Shown piece by piece: positions 35,313 through 46,500 of a DNA stretch of 64,000 nucleotides; position 1 is the stretch's first letter, and each line of letters begins with the position of its first letter. The translations under genes were made by a program, and so were the position numbers. The notes under the pieces are model-generated. The model searched no databases and had not been told where the DNA came from. It saw only the letters and a program-made list of their open reading frames with translations. Origin of the DNA: Bacillus spizizenii TU-B-10 (GTDB lineage: Bacteria; Bacillota; Bacilli; Bacillales; Bacillaceae); the NCBI RefSeq assembly GCF_000227465.1, contig NC_016047.1, forward strand, positions 449,001-513,000, read 5' to 3'.

Positions 35313-35735
35313 ATGGAAATGAATTTCATAGCTAAACTAAATCAGCAATGGACAGATATTTATTATTTATTACATTACAAACATAAAGATAATATTTCTC
35401 ACCAGGCAATACGGCTCATGCAGCATATTGAAAAGCAAGGTGAAGCAACAATAGGGGCTTTGGCTGAATACTTGTCTGTCTCTCACAATACTGCGTCAGA
35501 GCATACTAAACGTTTAATTCAAAAGGGATTAGTAGCTAAACGGCGAAGTCAGCAAGATGAACGTAAGGTTTTAGTTTTCTTAACGCAAGAAGGAAGAGCT
35601 GTTCTTGAACAGCACACGCAGCTAGATAAAGAAAAATTAAAAGAAATAATTAAACGAATGAGCACTTCAGAAAAGGAATTACTTGAACAGGCCTTTGAAC
35701 TTTTAAGTAAGGAAGCTAAACAATGGCCGTTTTAA
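35313..35735 (+). CDS. MarR-family transcriptional regulator
   Basis: A 140-residue winged-helix MarR protein. The recognition region GALAEYLSVSHNTASEHTKRLIQKGLVAKRR lies at about residues 49-79 and the wing QQDERKVLVFLTQEG follows. AAAGGGG lies 8 nt before the ATG at 35313; an ATG at 35310 is possible. Its last 13 bases overlap the start of the following membrane-protein gene, so the two are coupled, and regulation of that gene is the natural inference. This gene and the next two look AT-richer than their neighbours and interrupt the yckD-bglC order I know, suggesting an accessory insert. Confidence 0.85.
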   Translation: MEMNFIAKLNQQWTDIYYLLHYKHKDNISHQAIRLMQHIEKQGEATIGALAEYLSVSHNTASEHTKRLIQKGLVAKRRSQQDERKVLVFLTQEGRAVLEQHTQLDKEKLKEIIKRMSTSEKELLEQAFELLSKEAKQWPF

Positions 35736-36064
35736 GCAAAGTGATCATCTCAGCGTTGATTATCGGTTTTGTTACTGAAATATCAAAAAGGCATCCGACC
35801 TATGGGGGGATTATTGCCGCTTTACCCTTGGTCAGCTTATTAAGCCTTTTTTGGATGCAAATACAGGGTGAAAAAACAGCTCAATTAAGTCAATTTGCAT
35901 CAGGTGTGCTTACAGGAATCCCTGCTACAGTTTGTTTACTTGCTATTTTGGCGTTTTTGCTGAAAATTCATGTGCCGTTCTGGTTAGCATTATGCGTTGG
36001 AATACTAGGATGGGTTGTATTTTTATGGATGCAGAAGATTTTTCTCAATATATTATGTAACTGA
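35723..36064 (+). CDS. DUF3147 family membrane protein
   Basis: A 113-residue protein with four predicted membrane segments and a short N-terminus (ISKRHPTYGGIIAALPLVSLLSLFWM), matching the DUF3147 type of small membrane proteins. The start overlaps the 3' end of the MarR gene by 13 nt. Function is unknown. Small multi-span proteins controlled by a MarR partner are often linked to drug or solvent stress, but nothing in the sequence proves that. Confidence 0.75.
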   Translation: MAVLSKVIISALIIGFVTEISKRHPTYGGIIAALPLVSLLSLFWMQIQGEKTAQLSQFASGVLTGIPATVCLLAILAFLLKIHVPFWLALCVGILGWVVFLWMQKIFLNILCN

Positions 36065-36083
36065 GTGATAGAAAGGAGATACT

Positions 36084-36812
36084 ATGTTTTTAAAAAAGGT
36101 TACTCTTCTTCGAGATAAGATTGCGGACTTTAACAGATTTCCTTTTTCTATCCCGGCTATCAATCAATTAAATGAAATTTTATTTACTAGCCAAGTGACT
36201 TTTTTTGTAGGAGAAAATGGATCTGGCAAATCTACTTTGCTTGAAGCAATAGCAAATAAGTGTGAATTCAATCCAGCGGGCGGAAGCCGAAATAATGTCT
36301 ATGAATTACAGGAGTCAGATTCTCATTTAGGTGATTACATACGTTTATCTTGGCTGCCAAAGGTAACAAATGGCTTCTTTTTAAGAGCTGAATCGTTTTA
36401 TCATCTTTCTCTTCATCTGGATGAGATGGAATTAGAAGCTCCGCAGCCATACCGTTCTTATGGAGGGAGGCCGCTGCACAAGCAATCACATGGAGAGTCC
36501 TTTATGTCTCTATTCTGTCATCGTTTTAAAGAAAAAGCGATTTATCTTTTAGATGAGCCAGAAGCGGCCCTTTCTCCAGCTAGGCAGCTGGCTTTTTTGA
36601 GAGTAATACATGATTTGGTGAAGGGCGGAAATGTCCAGATGATCATTGCGACTCACTCCCCGATCCTGCTGGGCTATCCTAATGCTAATATTTTAAGCTT
36701 TGATGGTGGAAGAATACATCCTACAGAATATGAGAATACAGAACATGTTCAATTAACACGATATTTTCTTGGACAAAGAGAAAAAATATTGGCTGAGCTG
36801 TTCCGCGATTAA
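36084..36812 (+). CDS. AAA/ABC-type ATPase (COG3910-like)
   Basis: A 242-residue soluble ATPase of the ABC/RecF-like AAA type. Walker A GENGSGKS is at residues 43-50, an ABC-like signature QSHGES near residue 132, Walker B plus D-loop YLLDEPEAALSP near residues 153-164, and the switch histidine in IIATHSP near residue 192. No membrane domain is fused and no permease gene fits beside it, so it is not an obvious transporter part. It follows the DUF3147 gene by 19 bp with AAAGGAG before its ATG, so it is likely in the same unit. Such stand-alone ATPases occur in defence and DNA-repair settings, but no partner nuclease is seen here. Confidence 0.8.
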   Translation: MFLKKVTLLRDKIADFNRFPFSIPAINQLNEILFTSQVTFFVGENGSGKSTLLEAIANKCEFNPAGGSRNNVYELQESDSHLGDYIRLSWLPKVTNGFFLRAESFYHLSLHLDEMELEAPQPYRSYGGRPLHKQSHGESFMSLFCHRFKEKAIYLLDEPEAALSPARQLAFLRVIHDLVKGGNVQMIIATHSPILLGYPNANILSFDGGRIHPTEYENTEHVQLTRYFLGQREKILAELFRD

Positions 36813-36824
36813 TATCGAGTTGAT

Positions 36825-36840
36825 ATGAAACGCGTTTCAT
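36825..36840. promoter_or_regulatory. Perfect 16-bp palindrome upstream of bglC
   Basis: ATGAAACGCGTTTCAT is fully symmetrical and lies 45-60 bp before the bglC start. It has the arms of a LacI/CcpA-family operator, but its centre is GC where a catabolite-response element has CG, so a different LacI-type regulator is more likely. No such regulator gene is nearby. Confidence 0.6.
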
Positions 36841-36842
36841 AA

Positions 36843-38318
<1,476 letters not shown>

Positions 38319-38321
38319 AGA

Positions 38322-38351
38322 GTCCCTGAGAGTCTTCTCTCAGGGCTTTTT
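38322..38351. terminator. Terminator between bglC and comJ
   Basis: CCCTGAGAG and CTCTCAGGG form a perfect stem around TCTT, followed by CTTTTTC on the plus strand. It also lies just past the comJ stop on the minus strand. Confidence 0.85.
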
Positions 38352-38353
38352 CA

Positions 38354-38752
38354 TTACACAGAAACAGCATCAATAATATAAGTGTCGGCGTGCAGATCTG
38401 ACATCTCAGCCGGCACAGTCCAGCATGTCAATTGATATTCTCCTTTAGGAAGATCAAAGGACAGCCTTTTAGACATAATGCTTTCAATTTCAATTCCGTT
38501 TTCTGTGACATGAAAAGGAACAGTCACTTTCTTTTCGTAGGAGTTTACAGTTTCTGAACTGTTCAGGCGCAAAAGAATAAAGGCCTTTGTATTTCTCTGT
38601 GCCTCAAACGAAATCGCTCCGTCCGCCGCCGCAAATCCTTTTTCGATCGCTTCGTCAGTCCAATCCATAACAGGAGGTGCAGAATCCTTTTGAAATACAG
38701 TAAATTGATGATATGAAATCGACAGTTCTTGAGGTTTCCATGACTTGATCAA
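38354..38752 (-). CDS. comJ: NucA inhibitor ComJ (Nin)
   Basis: A 132-residue cytosolic protein that matches ComJ/Nin, the inhibitor of the competence nuclease NucA. No membrane segment or enzyme motif is seen. It starts at TTG (38752) with GAGGAGG 9 nt upstream. It lies 22 bp downstream of nucA on the same strand, so inhibitor and nuclease are made together. Identification rests on recall of the protein and on this pairing. Confidence 0.9.
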   Translation of the reverse strand: MIKSWKPQELSISYHQFTVFQKDSAPPVMDWTDEAIEKGFAAADGAISFEAQRNTKAFILLRLNSSETVNSYEKKVTVPFHVTENGIEIESIMSKRLSFDLPKGEYQLTCWTVPAEMSDLHADTYIIDAVSV

Positions 38753-38774
38753 TGTGCTGTTCCTCCTCTATTGT

Positions 38775-39212
38775 TTACTGAATCGTGAATAAAACCTTTG
38801 TGCCGTCTGGATAATCGGTAAGCTGATGCCCAACCCAAGAGCCTGCACCGCGGTTGTCAGCAGGAGAAATGTATTCTACAGAAGCTCCCTCACCGCCTTC
38901 TTTGCACATGGCCATTGGCCATTCATCTCTGTCATACCCCGTTTTTGGCGGTACGTCTTTTAATGATTGCTCGCGGCGTTCCTCAGCTCCGTCTCTGTCG
39001 ATGGTGCACACATCTGAGTGCCCCTCATTTATCGCATCCTTAATATGTTTGGCCGTTTCGGGATAACGGTCAGAAGGGAGGGCGATCGTTTCGTCATATT
39101 CTTTCGTTTGAGACGTTTTTTGATCAGCTGAGAAAAAGTCTCCCTTTATCAGGCCGACAGCTGCAGCTGCTATGACCACGATGACGAGAAGTATTGTTTT
39201 TAAGATGTCCAT
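38775..39212 (-). CDS. nucA: DNA-entry nuclease NucA
   Basis: A 145-residue membrane-anchored nuclease that cuts double-stranded DNA during competence so that one strand can be taken up. An N-terminal hydrophobic segment (residues 4-24, [17 protein letters not shown]) anchors it; the outside domain carries the NucA/NucB signature [18 protein letters not shown] and [14 protein letters not shown]. The ATG at 39212 is 11 nt from GGAGG; a GTG at 39224 overlaps that site and is less likely. The upstream region has a ComK-type box. It precedes comJ in one operon. Confidence 0.92.
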   Translation of the reverse strand: MDILKTILLVIVVIAAAAVGLIKGDFFSADQKTSQTKEYDETIALPSDRYPETAKHIKDAINEGHSDVCTIDRDGAEERREQSLKDVPPKTGYDRDEWPMAMCKEGGEGASVEYISPADNRGAGSWVGHQLTDYPDGTKVLFTIQ

Positions 39213-39322
39213 CGTGATGTTCACCTCCCGCTTTAAGCAACTTTAAAACTGCTCCAAGAGTAATCCAGAAAGCGTTTGGTGTAAAGGTTAAAATTTTTAG
39301 TTTTACAATCAGTTTATTGCTG

Positions 39323-39335
39323 AAAACGTAATTTT
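39323..39335. promoter_or_regulatory. ComK half-box (AAAA-N5-TTTT) upstream of nucA
   Basis: AAAACGTAATTTT is an exact AAAA-N5-TTTT motif about 110 bp before nucA. An imperfect AT-rich partner lies about 32 bp nearer the gene (around 39290-39304), roughly three helical turns away, as required for a ComK tetramer. Confidence 0.6.
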
Positions 39336-39397
39336 AGCAGGTCGAAATATTTGTTTTCAGTAAAATACCGTTGCCAATTTACATTAATGATAGTAAG

Positions 39398-41122
39398 TCA
39401 TCGGCCGTTTTTGGGTTGATCAATCATTTTAAATTGGCTTATGATACCGGTAAGCTCCTCAGCTAATTGAGATAGCGTTTCAGAAGCTGCAGTTATCTCT
39501 TCCATTGCAGCAAATTGTTCTTCTGTTAATGCAGCCGCCTGCCGAGTATTTTCTGTAGAATCTTTAATACCAGCCGTATTGGCTGCAAAGGATTCGTTTA
39601 TGTTATGTGCACTGGCTGAAATGTTTGATACAGATGCTGATAGATCACTGATCTCAGCGCTGATTTCGCCTGTTGCAGCTGCAATTTCCTTAAATGCATC
39701 TCTCGTGCGCTGGATCATGGTGACACCTTCTGCAGCCTCTGTTTTCACATGCTCAACAGATCTTGCAGATTGGTTCATATCATTTTGGATTTCTGTGATC
39801 AGTTTTGAAATCTGCCCCGCAGACTGTTGAGACTCTTCCGCTAATTTACGTACTTCATCGGCAACAACAGCAAAACCTTTGCCATGTTCACCGGCTCTGG
39901 CAGCTTCAATCGCTGCATTCAGCGCAAGCAGGTTTGTCTGATCGGCAATTTGGGTGATGACGGATAAAATTTGCTCAATTTGTTTAGAGCGGCTGTCCAG
40001 CTGATGTATGATTTCTCCGCTTTTCTGGATCGAATCGTGAATCGCATCCATTTGTGCCTGTACATTAGAAATTTCCTTTTGTCCAATGGCGGCTTTTGAT
40101 TGCGCAAGCTGCCCTTTGTCAGCAATAGCAGCAGTATTTGAAGAAATATCCCGGATGTCTGCTGAAGCTTGTTTTAATGAACTTTCACTGTTTTCAATTC
40201 GCGTGATCTGATCCTGGGCTCCATTTGCAATCTGCTGTACAGCTTCTGTAATCTTTTCTGAAGCTTGATTTGTTTCCTCTGCTCCGGCTGAGAGCTGCTG
40301 AGAGGCAGACGCAAGCTGAAGGGCTGATTGCTGTACGGTTTGGATGGTATCGTTCAGTTTCATTCTCATCTTATTGTAATAGACGCTCAGTTCTGATAGC
40401 TCGTCACCGGATTTGTCTGACACCTCTATTGTCATATCTCCGTTTCCGGCACTTTCAAAGGCGCATTTTAAAGCGTTCAGCCGCTTATTGATTCTTCTTG
40501 TGAAAAGCAGGACAAGGATGACTGATACAATAATGACGATAACAAGAACGATAGCGAATTGAGTGAAAAGTGATTGCGTAAGTGATGCTAAAATGCTTTG
40601 ATTGGCTCCGGTATACAGCATGCCGATGATGTTTCCGTTTTGATCTTTTAAAGGCATGTATGCCGTCTGATAAGAAGAGCCCGCCACGTCTGCTTGCCCG
40701 TTGAATGGTTTTCCGTTCTTTAAAACAGCGTCAGTAACTTCAGAAGAAGCCTGAGTGCCAACAGCTCTTTCGCCATTTTTCATGACATTGGTTGCTACAC
40801 GAGTATCTCCTTGGAAAATGGTAACGGTATCACCTGTTTTTTCGCCAAGCAGATCAACGATATCTTCATTTCCGTTGATTTGTGTTTGGCCTTTATAAAG
40901 CTTATTGTTTTTTACCTGCCATTCCCCTGAAATGACATCATCAATATAAGCACTGCTTAGAGCCAGATCGCCTTTCGCTTTTTCAGTCGCCATTTGTTTC
41001 ATGCTGTCTGTAATTTCCTTAAGCATCAAAGTGCCAACTGACAGTGAAAACAAAAGAATAATCACGAAAACCAGGCAGAGAATTTTTGTTCCTAGCTTAA
41101 GCTTTAGTTGTTTTATCACCAT
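39398..41122 (-). CDS. tlpC: Methyl-accepting chemotaxis protein TlpC
   Basis: A 574-residue chemoreceptor. It has an N-terminal membrane segment (residues about 12-33), an outside sensor domain to about residue 185, a second membrane segment ([19 protein letters not shown]), a HAMP region, and a long cytoplasmic coiled-coil. The signalling tip is clear: [20 protein letters not shown] followed by [18 protein letters not shown]. Glutamine/glutamate pairs for methylation flank it. The ligand is unknown. An upstream site resembles a sigma-D promoter, as for other motility receptors. Confidence 0.92.
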   Translation of the reverse strand: MVIKQLKLKLGTKILCLVFVIILLFSLSVGTLMLKEITDSMKQMATEKAKGDLALSSAYIDDVISGEWQVKNNKLYKGQTQINGNEDIVDLLGEKTGDTVTIFQGDTRVATNVMKNGERAVGTQASSEVTDAVLKNGKPFNGQADVAGSSYQTAYMPLKDQNGNIIGMLYTGANQSILASLTQSLFTQFAIVLVIVIIVSVILVLLFTRRINKRLNALKCAFESAGNGDMTIEVSDKSGDELSELSVYYNKMRMKLNDTIQTVQQSALQLASASQQLSAGAEETNQASEKITEAVQQIANGAQDQITRIENSESSLKQASADIRDISSNTAAIADKGQLAQSKAAIGQKEISNVQAQMDAIHDSIQKSGEIIHQLDSRSKQIEQILSVITQIADQTNLLALNAAIEAARAGEHGKGFAVVADEVRKLAEESQQSAGQISKLITEIQNDMNQSARSVEHVKTEAAEGVTMIQRTRDAFKEIAAATGEISAEISDLSASVSNISASAHNINESFAANTAGIKDSTENTRQAAALTEEQFAAMEEITAASETLSQLAEELTGIISQFKMIDQPKNGR

Positions 41123-41157
41123 AATTCCTCCTTTTTATGATTTGTAGGTCATATTAC

Positions 41158-41185
41158 TTATCGGGTTTTTGAGTTTAAAGTTTGA
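41158..41185 (-). promoter_or_regulatory. Candidate sigma-D promoter of tlpC
   Basis: On the minus strand TCAAA, 15 nt, then CCCGATAA fits the sigma-D pattern (CTAAA-N15-GCCGATAA; 7 of 8 in the -10). It lies about 35 bp before the tlpC start. Confidence 0.6.
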
Positions 41186-41200
41186 TTTTAGAAATAATAA

Positions 41201-41225
41201 AACCGGCCTGATCTCCAGGCCGGTT
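41201..41225 (-). terminator. Intrinsic terminator after hxlB
   Basis: AACCGGCCTG and CAGGCCGGTT form a perfect 10-bp stem around ATCTC; on the minus strand TTATTATT follows. It ends the hxlAB operon. Confidence 0.85.
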
Positions 41226-41233
41226 GTGTGACG

Positions 41234-41791
41234 CTATTCAAGGTTTGCGTGGTGGGTGAACATGGTATCAGAATCGAGCCCTTGTTTCTCCATGAGTTTT
41301 AAAATTACTGCATCATAGAACAGCAGCAAAGTTTGCTCAAATAATGACCCCATTGGCTGTATGGTTTTATAGCTTCCATTTGACTGGTCTTTAGGAGAAC
41401 CGGGCATTTTGACGATGAGATCGGCTTGTTTTCCGATGCTTGATTCTGGATTGATGGTTAAAGCGGCAACAACCCCGTGTAAGCTTTTTGCTTTTGCTGC
41501 TGTATGGATCAGGCTCTTTGTCTCGCCTGATCCTGAGCCGATGATGACGAGATCTCCTTCGCTGAGCGGCGGAGTGAGAATCTCACCGACAATATGAGCG
41601 TTGAAGCCCATGTGCATCAATCGCATCGCGAAGGATTTTGCCATCAGGCCAGAACGCCCCGCACCCGCAGTGAAAATTTGATTGGATGAAAGAATGTGAT
41701 CGGCAAGCTGATCAGCTTCTTCATCAGAAATATAAGCCGCTGAACGGTGTAACTCATTGAGAATTTCCGTTACGTATTCAGTCGTTTTCAT
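41234..41791 (-). CDS. hxlB: 6-phospho-3-hexuloisomerase HxlB
   Basis: A 185-residue SIS-domain isomerase converting 3-hexulose 6-phosphate to fructose 6-phosphate in the ribulose monophosphate pathway for formaldehyde. The SIS core shows AGAGRSGLMAKSFAMRLMHMG near residue 38 and GSGSGETKS near residue 85, with a C-terminal SLFEQTLLLF. The ATG at 41791 gives the family length; a longer in-frame start at 41809 overlaps hxlA. hxlA ends 4 bp before it, so the pair is an operon. Confidence 0.93.
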   Translation of the reverse strand: MKTTEYVTEILNELHRSAAYISDEEADQLADHILSSNQIFTAGAGRSGLMAKSFAMRLMHMGFNAHIVGEILTPPLSEGDLVIIGSGSGETKSLIHTAAKAKSLHGVVAALTINPESSIGKQADLIVKMPGSPKDQSNGSYKTIQPMGSLFEQTLLLFYDAVILKLMEKQGLDSDTMFTHHANLE

Positions 41792-41795
41792 AACG

Positions 41796-42428
41796 TTATC
41801 CTTGGGCAATAAGCTGTTTCATTTTTGAAGCCGTTTCTGCTTTATCGGCTGCGCTTGTAATTCCGCCCCCAACAATGACAAGGTCAGGCTTTTGTTTGAT
41901 CACTTCAGGAAGTGTATCAAGTTTGATGCCCCCCGCAATTGCGGTTTTTGCGTTTTTTACGGTATTTTTGATTGTCGTTAATTCTTCGAAAGAGTTTTTG
42001 CCCTCTGCTTGAAGATCATATCCAGTGTGGACGCAGATGTAGTCAACACCGAGTGCGTCAATTTCTTTCGCACGGGATTCAATATCTTTTACGTTAATCA
42101 TATCAACTAAGATTTTCTTCTTCTGTTTTTTGGCTTCTTCTACTGCGCCTTTAATCGTTGCGTCGTCTGTAGCGCCTAAAACGGTGATGATGTCAGCGCC
42201 CGCTTCCGACGCTTTCATGATTTCGTATCCGCCGGCATCCATGATTTTCAGGTCTGCTAGAACCTTCAATTGCGGAAATGTTTCTTTTATTTCTTTAACG
42301 GCTCTGAGGCCTTCATTAATGACAACCGGTGTTCCGATCTCAACCACGTCGATATATTGTTCCACTTCTTTGACGAGCTCGATGGCTTCCGGGATGTTTA
42401 CGAGGTCTAATGCTAGCTGTAATTCCAT
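41796..42428 (-). CDS. hxlA: 3-hexulose-6-phosphate synthase HxlA
   Basis: A 210-residue TIM-barrel enzyme of the orotidine-5'-phosphate decarboxylase superfamily that condenses formaldehyde with ribulose 5-phosphate. The catalytic LADLKIMDAGGYE is near residue 58, and the phosphate-binding AIAGGIKLDTLPE and VIVGGGITSAADK loops are near residues 165 and 188. The ATG at 42428 follows GGGAG. It is induced by formaldehyde through HxlR, encoded divergently upstream. Confidence 0.94.
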   Translation of the reverse strand: MELQLALDLVNIPEAIELVKEVEQYIDVVEIGTPVVINEGLRAVKEIKETFPQLKVLADLKIMDAGGYEIMKASEAGADIITVLGATDDATIKGAVEEAKKQKKKILVDMINVKDIESRAKEIDALGVDYICVHTGYDLQAEGKNSFEELTTIKNTVKNAKTAIAGGIKLDTLPEVIKQKPDLVIVGGGITSAADKAETASKMKQLIAQG

Positions 42429-42659
42429 TGTTGATCCACTCCCTTTTTCGAATTATTTTTCATTCTATAGGTTCCCTCTTTTGATGAGAAGTAGGCACTT
42501 TGAAGTCAACTAGTTACTTGGAGGATACTGTGAGGAGAGGCAATCAGATTTCTTTCGCTTGGTTTTATGAGTGAGTATAATAAAAAGGAGTCTGCAAAAA
42601 AGTAAGTAAGTGATGATACGTATTTAACATACAAAAAGTATACTAAGGGGGGATTTCTT
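42429..42659. promoter_or_regulatory. Divergent hxlA-hxlR control region
   Basis: A 231-bp AT-rich spacer between hxlA and its activator gene. HxlR is known to bind two sites upstream of hxlA; I see recurring GATACT/GTATACT-like elements (near 42525 and 42637) but cannot define the sites by eye. Confidence 0.45.
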
Positions 42660-43022
42660 TTGAGCCGGATGGACGACAAAAGGTTTAATTGTGAGAAGGA
42701 ATTAACGCTTGCAGTGATCGGCGGTAAATGGAAAATGCTCATTTTGTGGCATTTAGGAAAAGAAGGCACAAAACGGTTCAATGAATTAAAAACTTTGATT
42801 CCTGATATAACGCAGAAGATCCTCGTGAACCAGCTGAGAGAGCTTGAACAGGATATGATTGTTCACAGAGAAGTGTATCCGGTTGTCCCGCCGAAGGTTG
42901 AATATTCCTTGACCCCGCAAGGAGAAAGCCTCATGCCTATTCTTGATGCCATGTATGAGTGGGGGAAAGGCTATATGGAATTGATTGATATTGACAGAAA
43001 TGTCATAAAGGAATCGTTGTAA
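42660..43022 (+). CDS. hxlR: Formaldehyde-responsive regulator HxlR
   Basis: A 120-residue winged-helix DNA-binding protein that founded the HxlR family and activates hxlAB. With the TTG start at 42660 the sensing cysteine is Cys11 and the nearby lysine Lys13 (FNCEKE), the pair reported to be cross-linked by formaldehyde; that numbering supports TTG over the ATG at 42669. The wing region [23 protein letters not shown] follows near residue 80. GGGGGG lies 7 nt before the start. Single-gene unit, divergent from hxlA. Confidence 0.93.
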   Translation: MSRMDDKRFNCEKELTLAVIGGKWKMLILWHLGKEGTKRFNELKTLIPDITQKILVNQLRELEQDMIVHREVYPVVPPKVEYSLTPQGESLMPILDAMYEWGKGYMELIDIDRNVIKESL

Positions 43023-43051
43023 GGCGCTCTTCGCAAGGGTGTCTTTTTTTT
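43022..43051 (+). terminator. Terminator after hxlR
   Basis: GGCGCTCTT and AAGGGTGTC pair (with G-U pairs) around CGC, followed by eight T residues. Confidence 0.75.
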
Positions 43052-43187
43052 GCTTGTTTTTCGGTTTTTGCGCGGTAAATAGATGTCATGTAAAGATTGT
43101 AAATGGCTTCAACAATAAAGAGGATTAACTAGGTTGGACTGATTTGAAAATTTTTATTTTTCTGTAAATAATGTTTAGTGGAAATTA

Positions 43188-43203
43188 TTGCGGCATCCCG
43201 CAA
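43188..43203. promoter_or_regulatory. ComA box 1 (srf promoter)
   Basis: TTGCGGCATCCCGCAA fits the ComA consensus TTGCGG-N4-CCGCAA at all defined positions. Confidence 0.9.
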
Positions 43204-43230
43204 AAATATCCCAGTAAATAAACTGGAATC

Positions 43231-43246
43231 TTTCGGTATCCCGCAT
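43231..43246. promoter_or_regulatory. ComA box 2 (srf promoter)
   Basis: TTTCGGTATCCCGCAT matches the ComA consensus with two mismatches. Its centre is 43 bp from the centre of box 1, about four helical turns, allowing phosphorylated ComA dimers on one DNA face. Confidence 0.85.
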
Positions 43247-43593
43247 GAAACTTTTCACCCATTTTTCGGTGATAAAAACATTTTTTTCATTTAAAGTGAA
43301 CGGTAGCAAGGTAAAAAATATTGAAAACAATGAATAAATAGCCAAATTTGTTTCCTGTTGGGATGAGGGATCTTGCGGTCTTTATCCGCTTATGTTAAAC
43401 GCCGCAATGATGATGGTAGCCCGTTTTGATAGCGGCAATCTGTTTTTTTTATTTGGATGCACTGGTTTTTAAGTGTAGTACTTTGGGCTTTTTTGGCTTT
43501 TAGTTCATAAGGATTAAAAGTTTTATGGATAAGAAAGGGAAAACACGCTGCACATGTTCACTGCTTATTGAAGATTAGGGGAGGTATGACAAT

Positions 43594-46500
43594 ATGGAAA
43601 TAACTTTTTATCCTTTAACGGATGCACAAAAACGAATTTGGTATACAGAAAAATTTTATCCTCACACTAGTATTTCGAATCTTGCGGGGATTGGTAAGCT
43701 GGTTTCAACTGATAAGGTTGACTGGGTGCTTGTTGAGCAGGCGATTCAAGAGTTTATCCGCAGAAATGACGCCATGCGCCTTCGTTTGCGGCTCGATGAA
43801 AACGGGGAGCCTGTTCAATATATAAGCGAGTATCGGCCTGTTGATATAAAACATACTGACACCACTGAAGATCCGAATGCGATTGAGTCTATTTCACAAT
43901 GGAGCCGGGAGGAAACGAAAAAACCTTTACCGCTGTACGATTGTGACTTATTCCGTTTTTCCATATTCACCATAAAGGAAAATGAAGTGTGGTTTTACGC
44001 AAATGTTCATCACGTGATTTCTGATGGAATCTCTATGAATATTCTCGGAAATGCGATTATGCACATTTATTTAGAATTAGCCGGCGGCTCAGAAACAAAA
44101 GAAGGAATCTCGCATTCATTTATCGATCATGTTTTATCTGAACAGGACTATGCTCAATCGAAGCGGTTTGAAAAGGATAAGGCGTTTTGGAACAAGCAAT
44201 TCGAATCGGTGCCTGAACTTGTTTCCCTGAAACGAAATACTTCCGCAGGAGGAAGTTTAGATGCTGAGAGGTTCTCTAAGGATGTGCCTGAAGCGCTTCA
44301 TCAGCAGATCCTATCGTTTTGTGAGGCGAACAAGGTCAGTGTTCTTTCAGTGTTTCAATCGGTGCTTGCTGCCTATTTGTACAGAATCAGTGGCCAGAAT
44401 GATGTCGTGACGGGAACCTTTATGGGCAACCGGACAAATGCGAAAGAGAAGCAGATGTTTGGCATGTTTGTTTCGACAGTGCCGCTTCGTACAAACGTAG
44501 ACGGCGGCCAGTCGTTTTTAGATTTTGTCAAAGACCGGATGAAGGATCTCATGAAGACGCTTCGTCACCAAAAGTATCCGTATAACCTCCTGATCAACGA
44601 TTTACGTGAAACAAAGAGCTCTCTGACCAAGCTGTTTACGGTTTCTCTTGAATATCAGGTGATGCAGTGGCAGAAAGAAGAGGATCTTGCCTTTTTGACT
44701 GAGCCGATTTTCAGCGGCAGCGGATTAAATGATGTCTCGATTCATGTAAAGGATCGATGGGATACTGGAAAACTCACCATTGATTTTGATTACCGAACTG
44801 ATTTATTTTCACGTGAAGAAATCAAAATTGTTTGTGAACGCATGATTACGATGCTGGAGAACGCGTTATCGCATCCAGATGATGCAATTGATGAATTGAC
44901 GCTGATTGCTGAAGCGGAGAAAGAGAAGCTGCTTGCGAGGGCCGGCGGTGAATCTGTCAGCTATCGTAAGGATATGACGATTCCAGAGCTGTTCCAAGAA
45001 CAGGCTGAGCAACTTTCTGATTATCCAGCGGTTGTATTTGAAGATCGCACATTGTCCTATCAAACGTTACATGAACAATCTGCACGCATCGCCAATGTGC
45101 TGAAACAGAAAGGAGTTGGCCCGGACAGTCCTGTCGCGGTTCTAATCGAACGCTCTGAACGGATGATTACGTCTATCATGGGGATTTTAAAAGCCGGCGG
45201 GGCATATGTGCCGATTGATCCCGCTTTTCCGGCGGAGCGCATTCAATATATTTTAGAGGACTGCGGTGCGGACTTCATCCTGACTGAATCGAAGGTTGCG
45301 GCTCCTGCAGCCGATGCGGAACTGATTGATTTTGATCAGGCGATTGCGGAAGGTGCAGACGAAAGCCTGAATGCAGGTGTGAACGCACGGAACCTTGCCT
45401 ACATTATTTACACATCGGGAACAACCGGGCGTCCGAAAGGTGTTATGATCGAGCATCGCCAGGTTCAACACTTGGTTGAATCTTTGCAGCAGACGATTTA
45501 TCAAAGCAGCAGCCAAACACTGCGGATGGCATTGCTTGCGCCGTTCCACTTTGATGCGTCAGTGAAGCAGATTTTCGCGTCGCTTCTTTTGGGACAAACC
45601 CTTTATATCGTACCTAAGAAAACAGTGACAAACGGATCTGCCCTTGCTGCATATTATCGCAGGCACAGCATTGAAGCGACGGACGGAACACCTGCCCATC
45701 TGCAAATGCTGATCGCGGCGGGCGATTTTGAAGGCCTTAAGCTGAAGCATATGCTGATCGGAGGAGAGGGCCTATCATCTGTTGTTGCGGACAAGCTGCT
45801 GAAGCTGTTTAAAGAAGCAGGCACAGCACCGCGTTTGACCAATGTATACGGGCCGACTGAAACGTGTGTTGACGCGTCCGTTCATCCGGTTATCCCAGAG
45901 AGTGCCGTTCAATCAGCATATGTGCCAATCGGGAAAGCGCTGGGGAATAACCGCTTATATATTTTGGATCAAAAAGGCAGGCTGCAGCCGGAAGGCGTGG
46001 CTGGCGAGCTTTATATCGCAGGTGACGGTGTTGGCCGAGGCTATTTACATTTGCCTGAATTGACGGCTGAGAAGTTTTTACAAGATCCATTTGTGCCAAG
46101 CGATCGCATGTACCGGACCGGAGACGTGGTGCGCTGGCTGCCAGATGGAACAATCGAATATTTAGGCAGAGAGGATGACCAGGTCAAAGTCCGCGGATAC
46201 CGGATTGAGCTTGGAGAAATTGAAGCCGTGATTCAGCAGGCGCCAGACGTTATGAAAGCCGTTGTTTTGGCACGTCCTGATGAACAGGGAAATCTTGAGG
46301 TTTGCGCATATGTTGTGCAGAAGACTGGCAGTGAATTTACTCCGGCCAGCCTGCGGGAGCATGCGGCCAGACAGCTTCCTGACTATATGGTGCCGGCTTA
46401 CTTCACAGAAGTGACCGAAATTCCGCTCACGCCAAGCGGTAAAGTGGACCGCCGCAAGCTGTTTGCATTAGAAGTGAAGGCGGTCAGCGGAACGGCCTAT

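Larger units (their letters stand above)
43052..43593 (+). promoter_or_regulatory. srf operon promoter and leader region
   Basis: A 540-bp non-coding region before srfAA. It holds two ComA boxes (43188-43203, 43231-43246), an AT-rich promoter zone around 43290-43340, and a leader of roughly 250 nt. In the leader GCCGC (43401-43405) and GCGGC (43432-43436) could pair, followed a few bases later by eight T residues. No small gene with a good ribosome binding site is seen. Confidence 0.75.

Noticed and set aside
36825..36840. The bglC palindrome as a CcpA catabolite-response element
   Set aside because: The arms fit but the invariant CG centre is replaced by GC, so I left it as an unassigned LacI-type operator.
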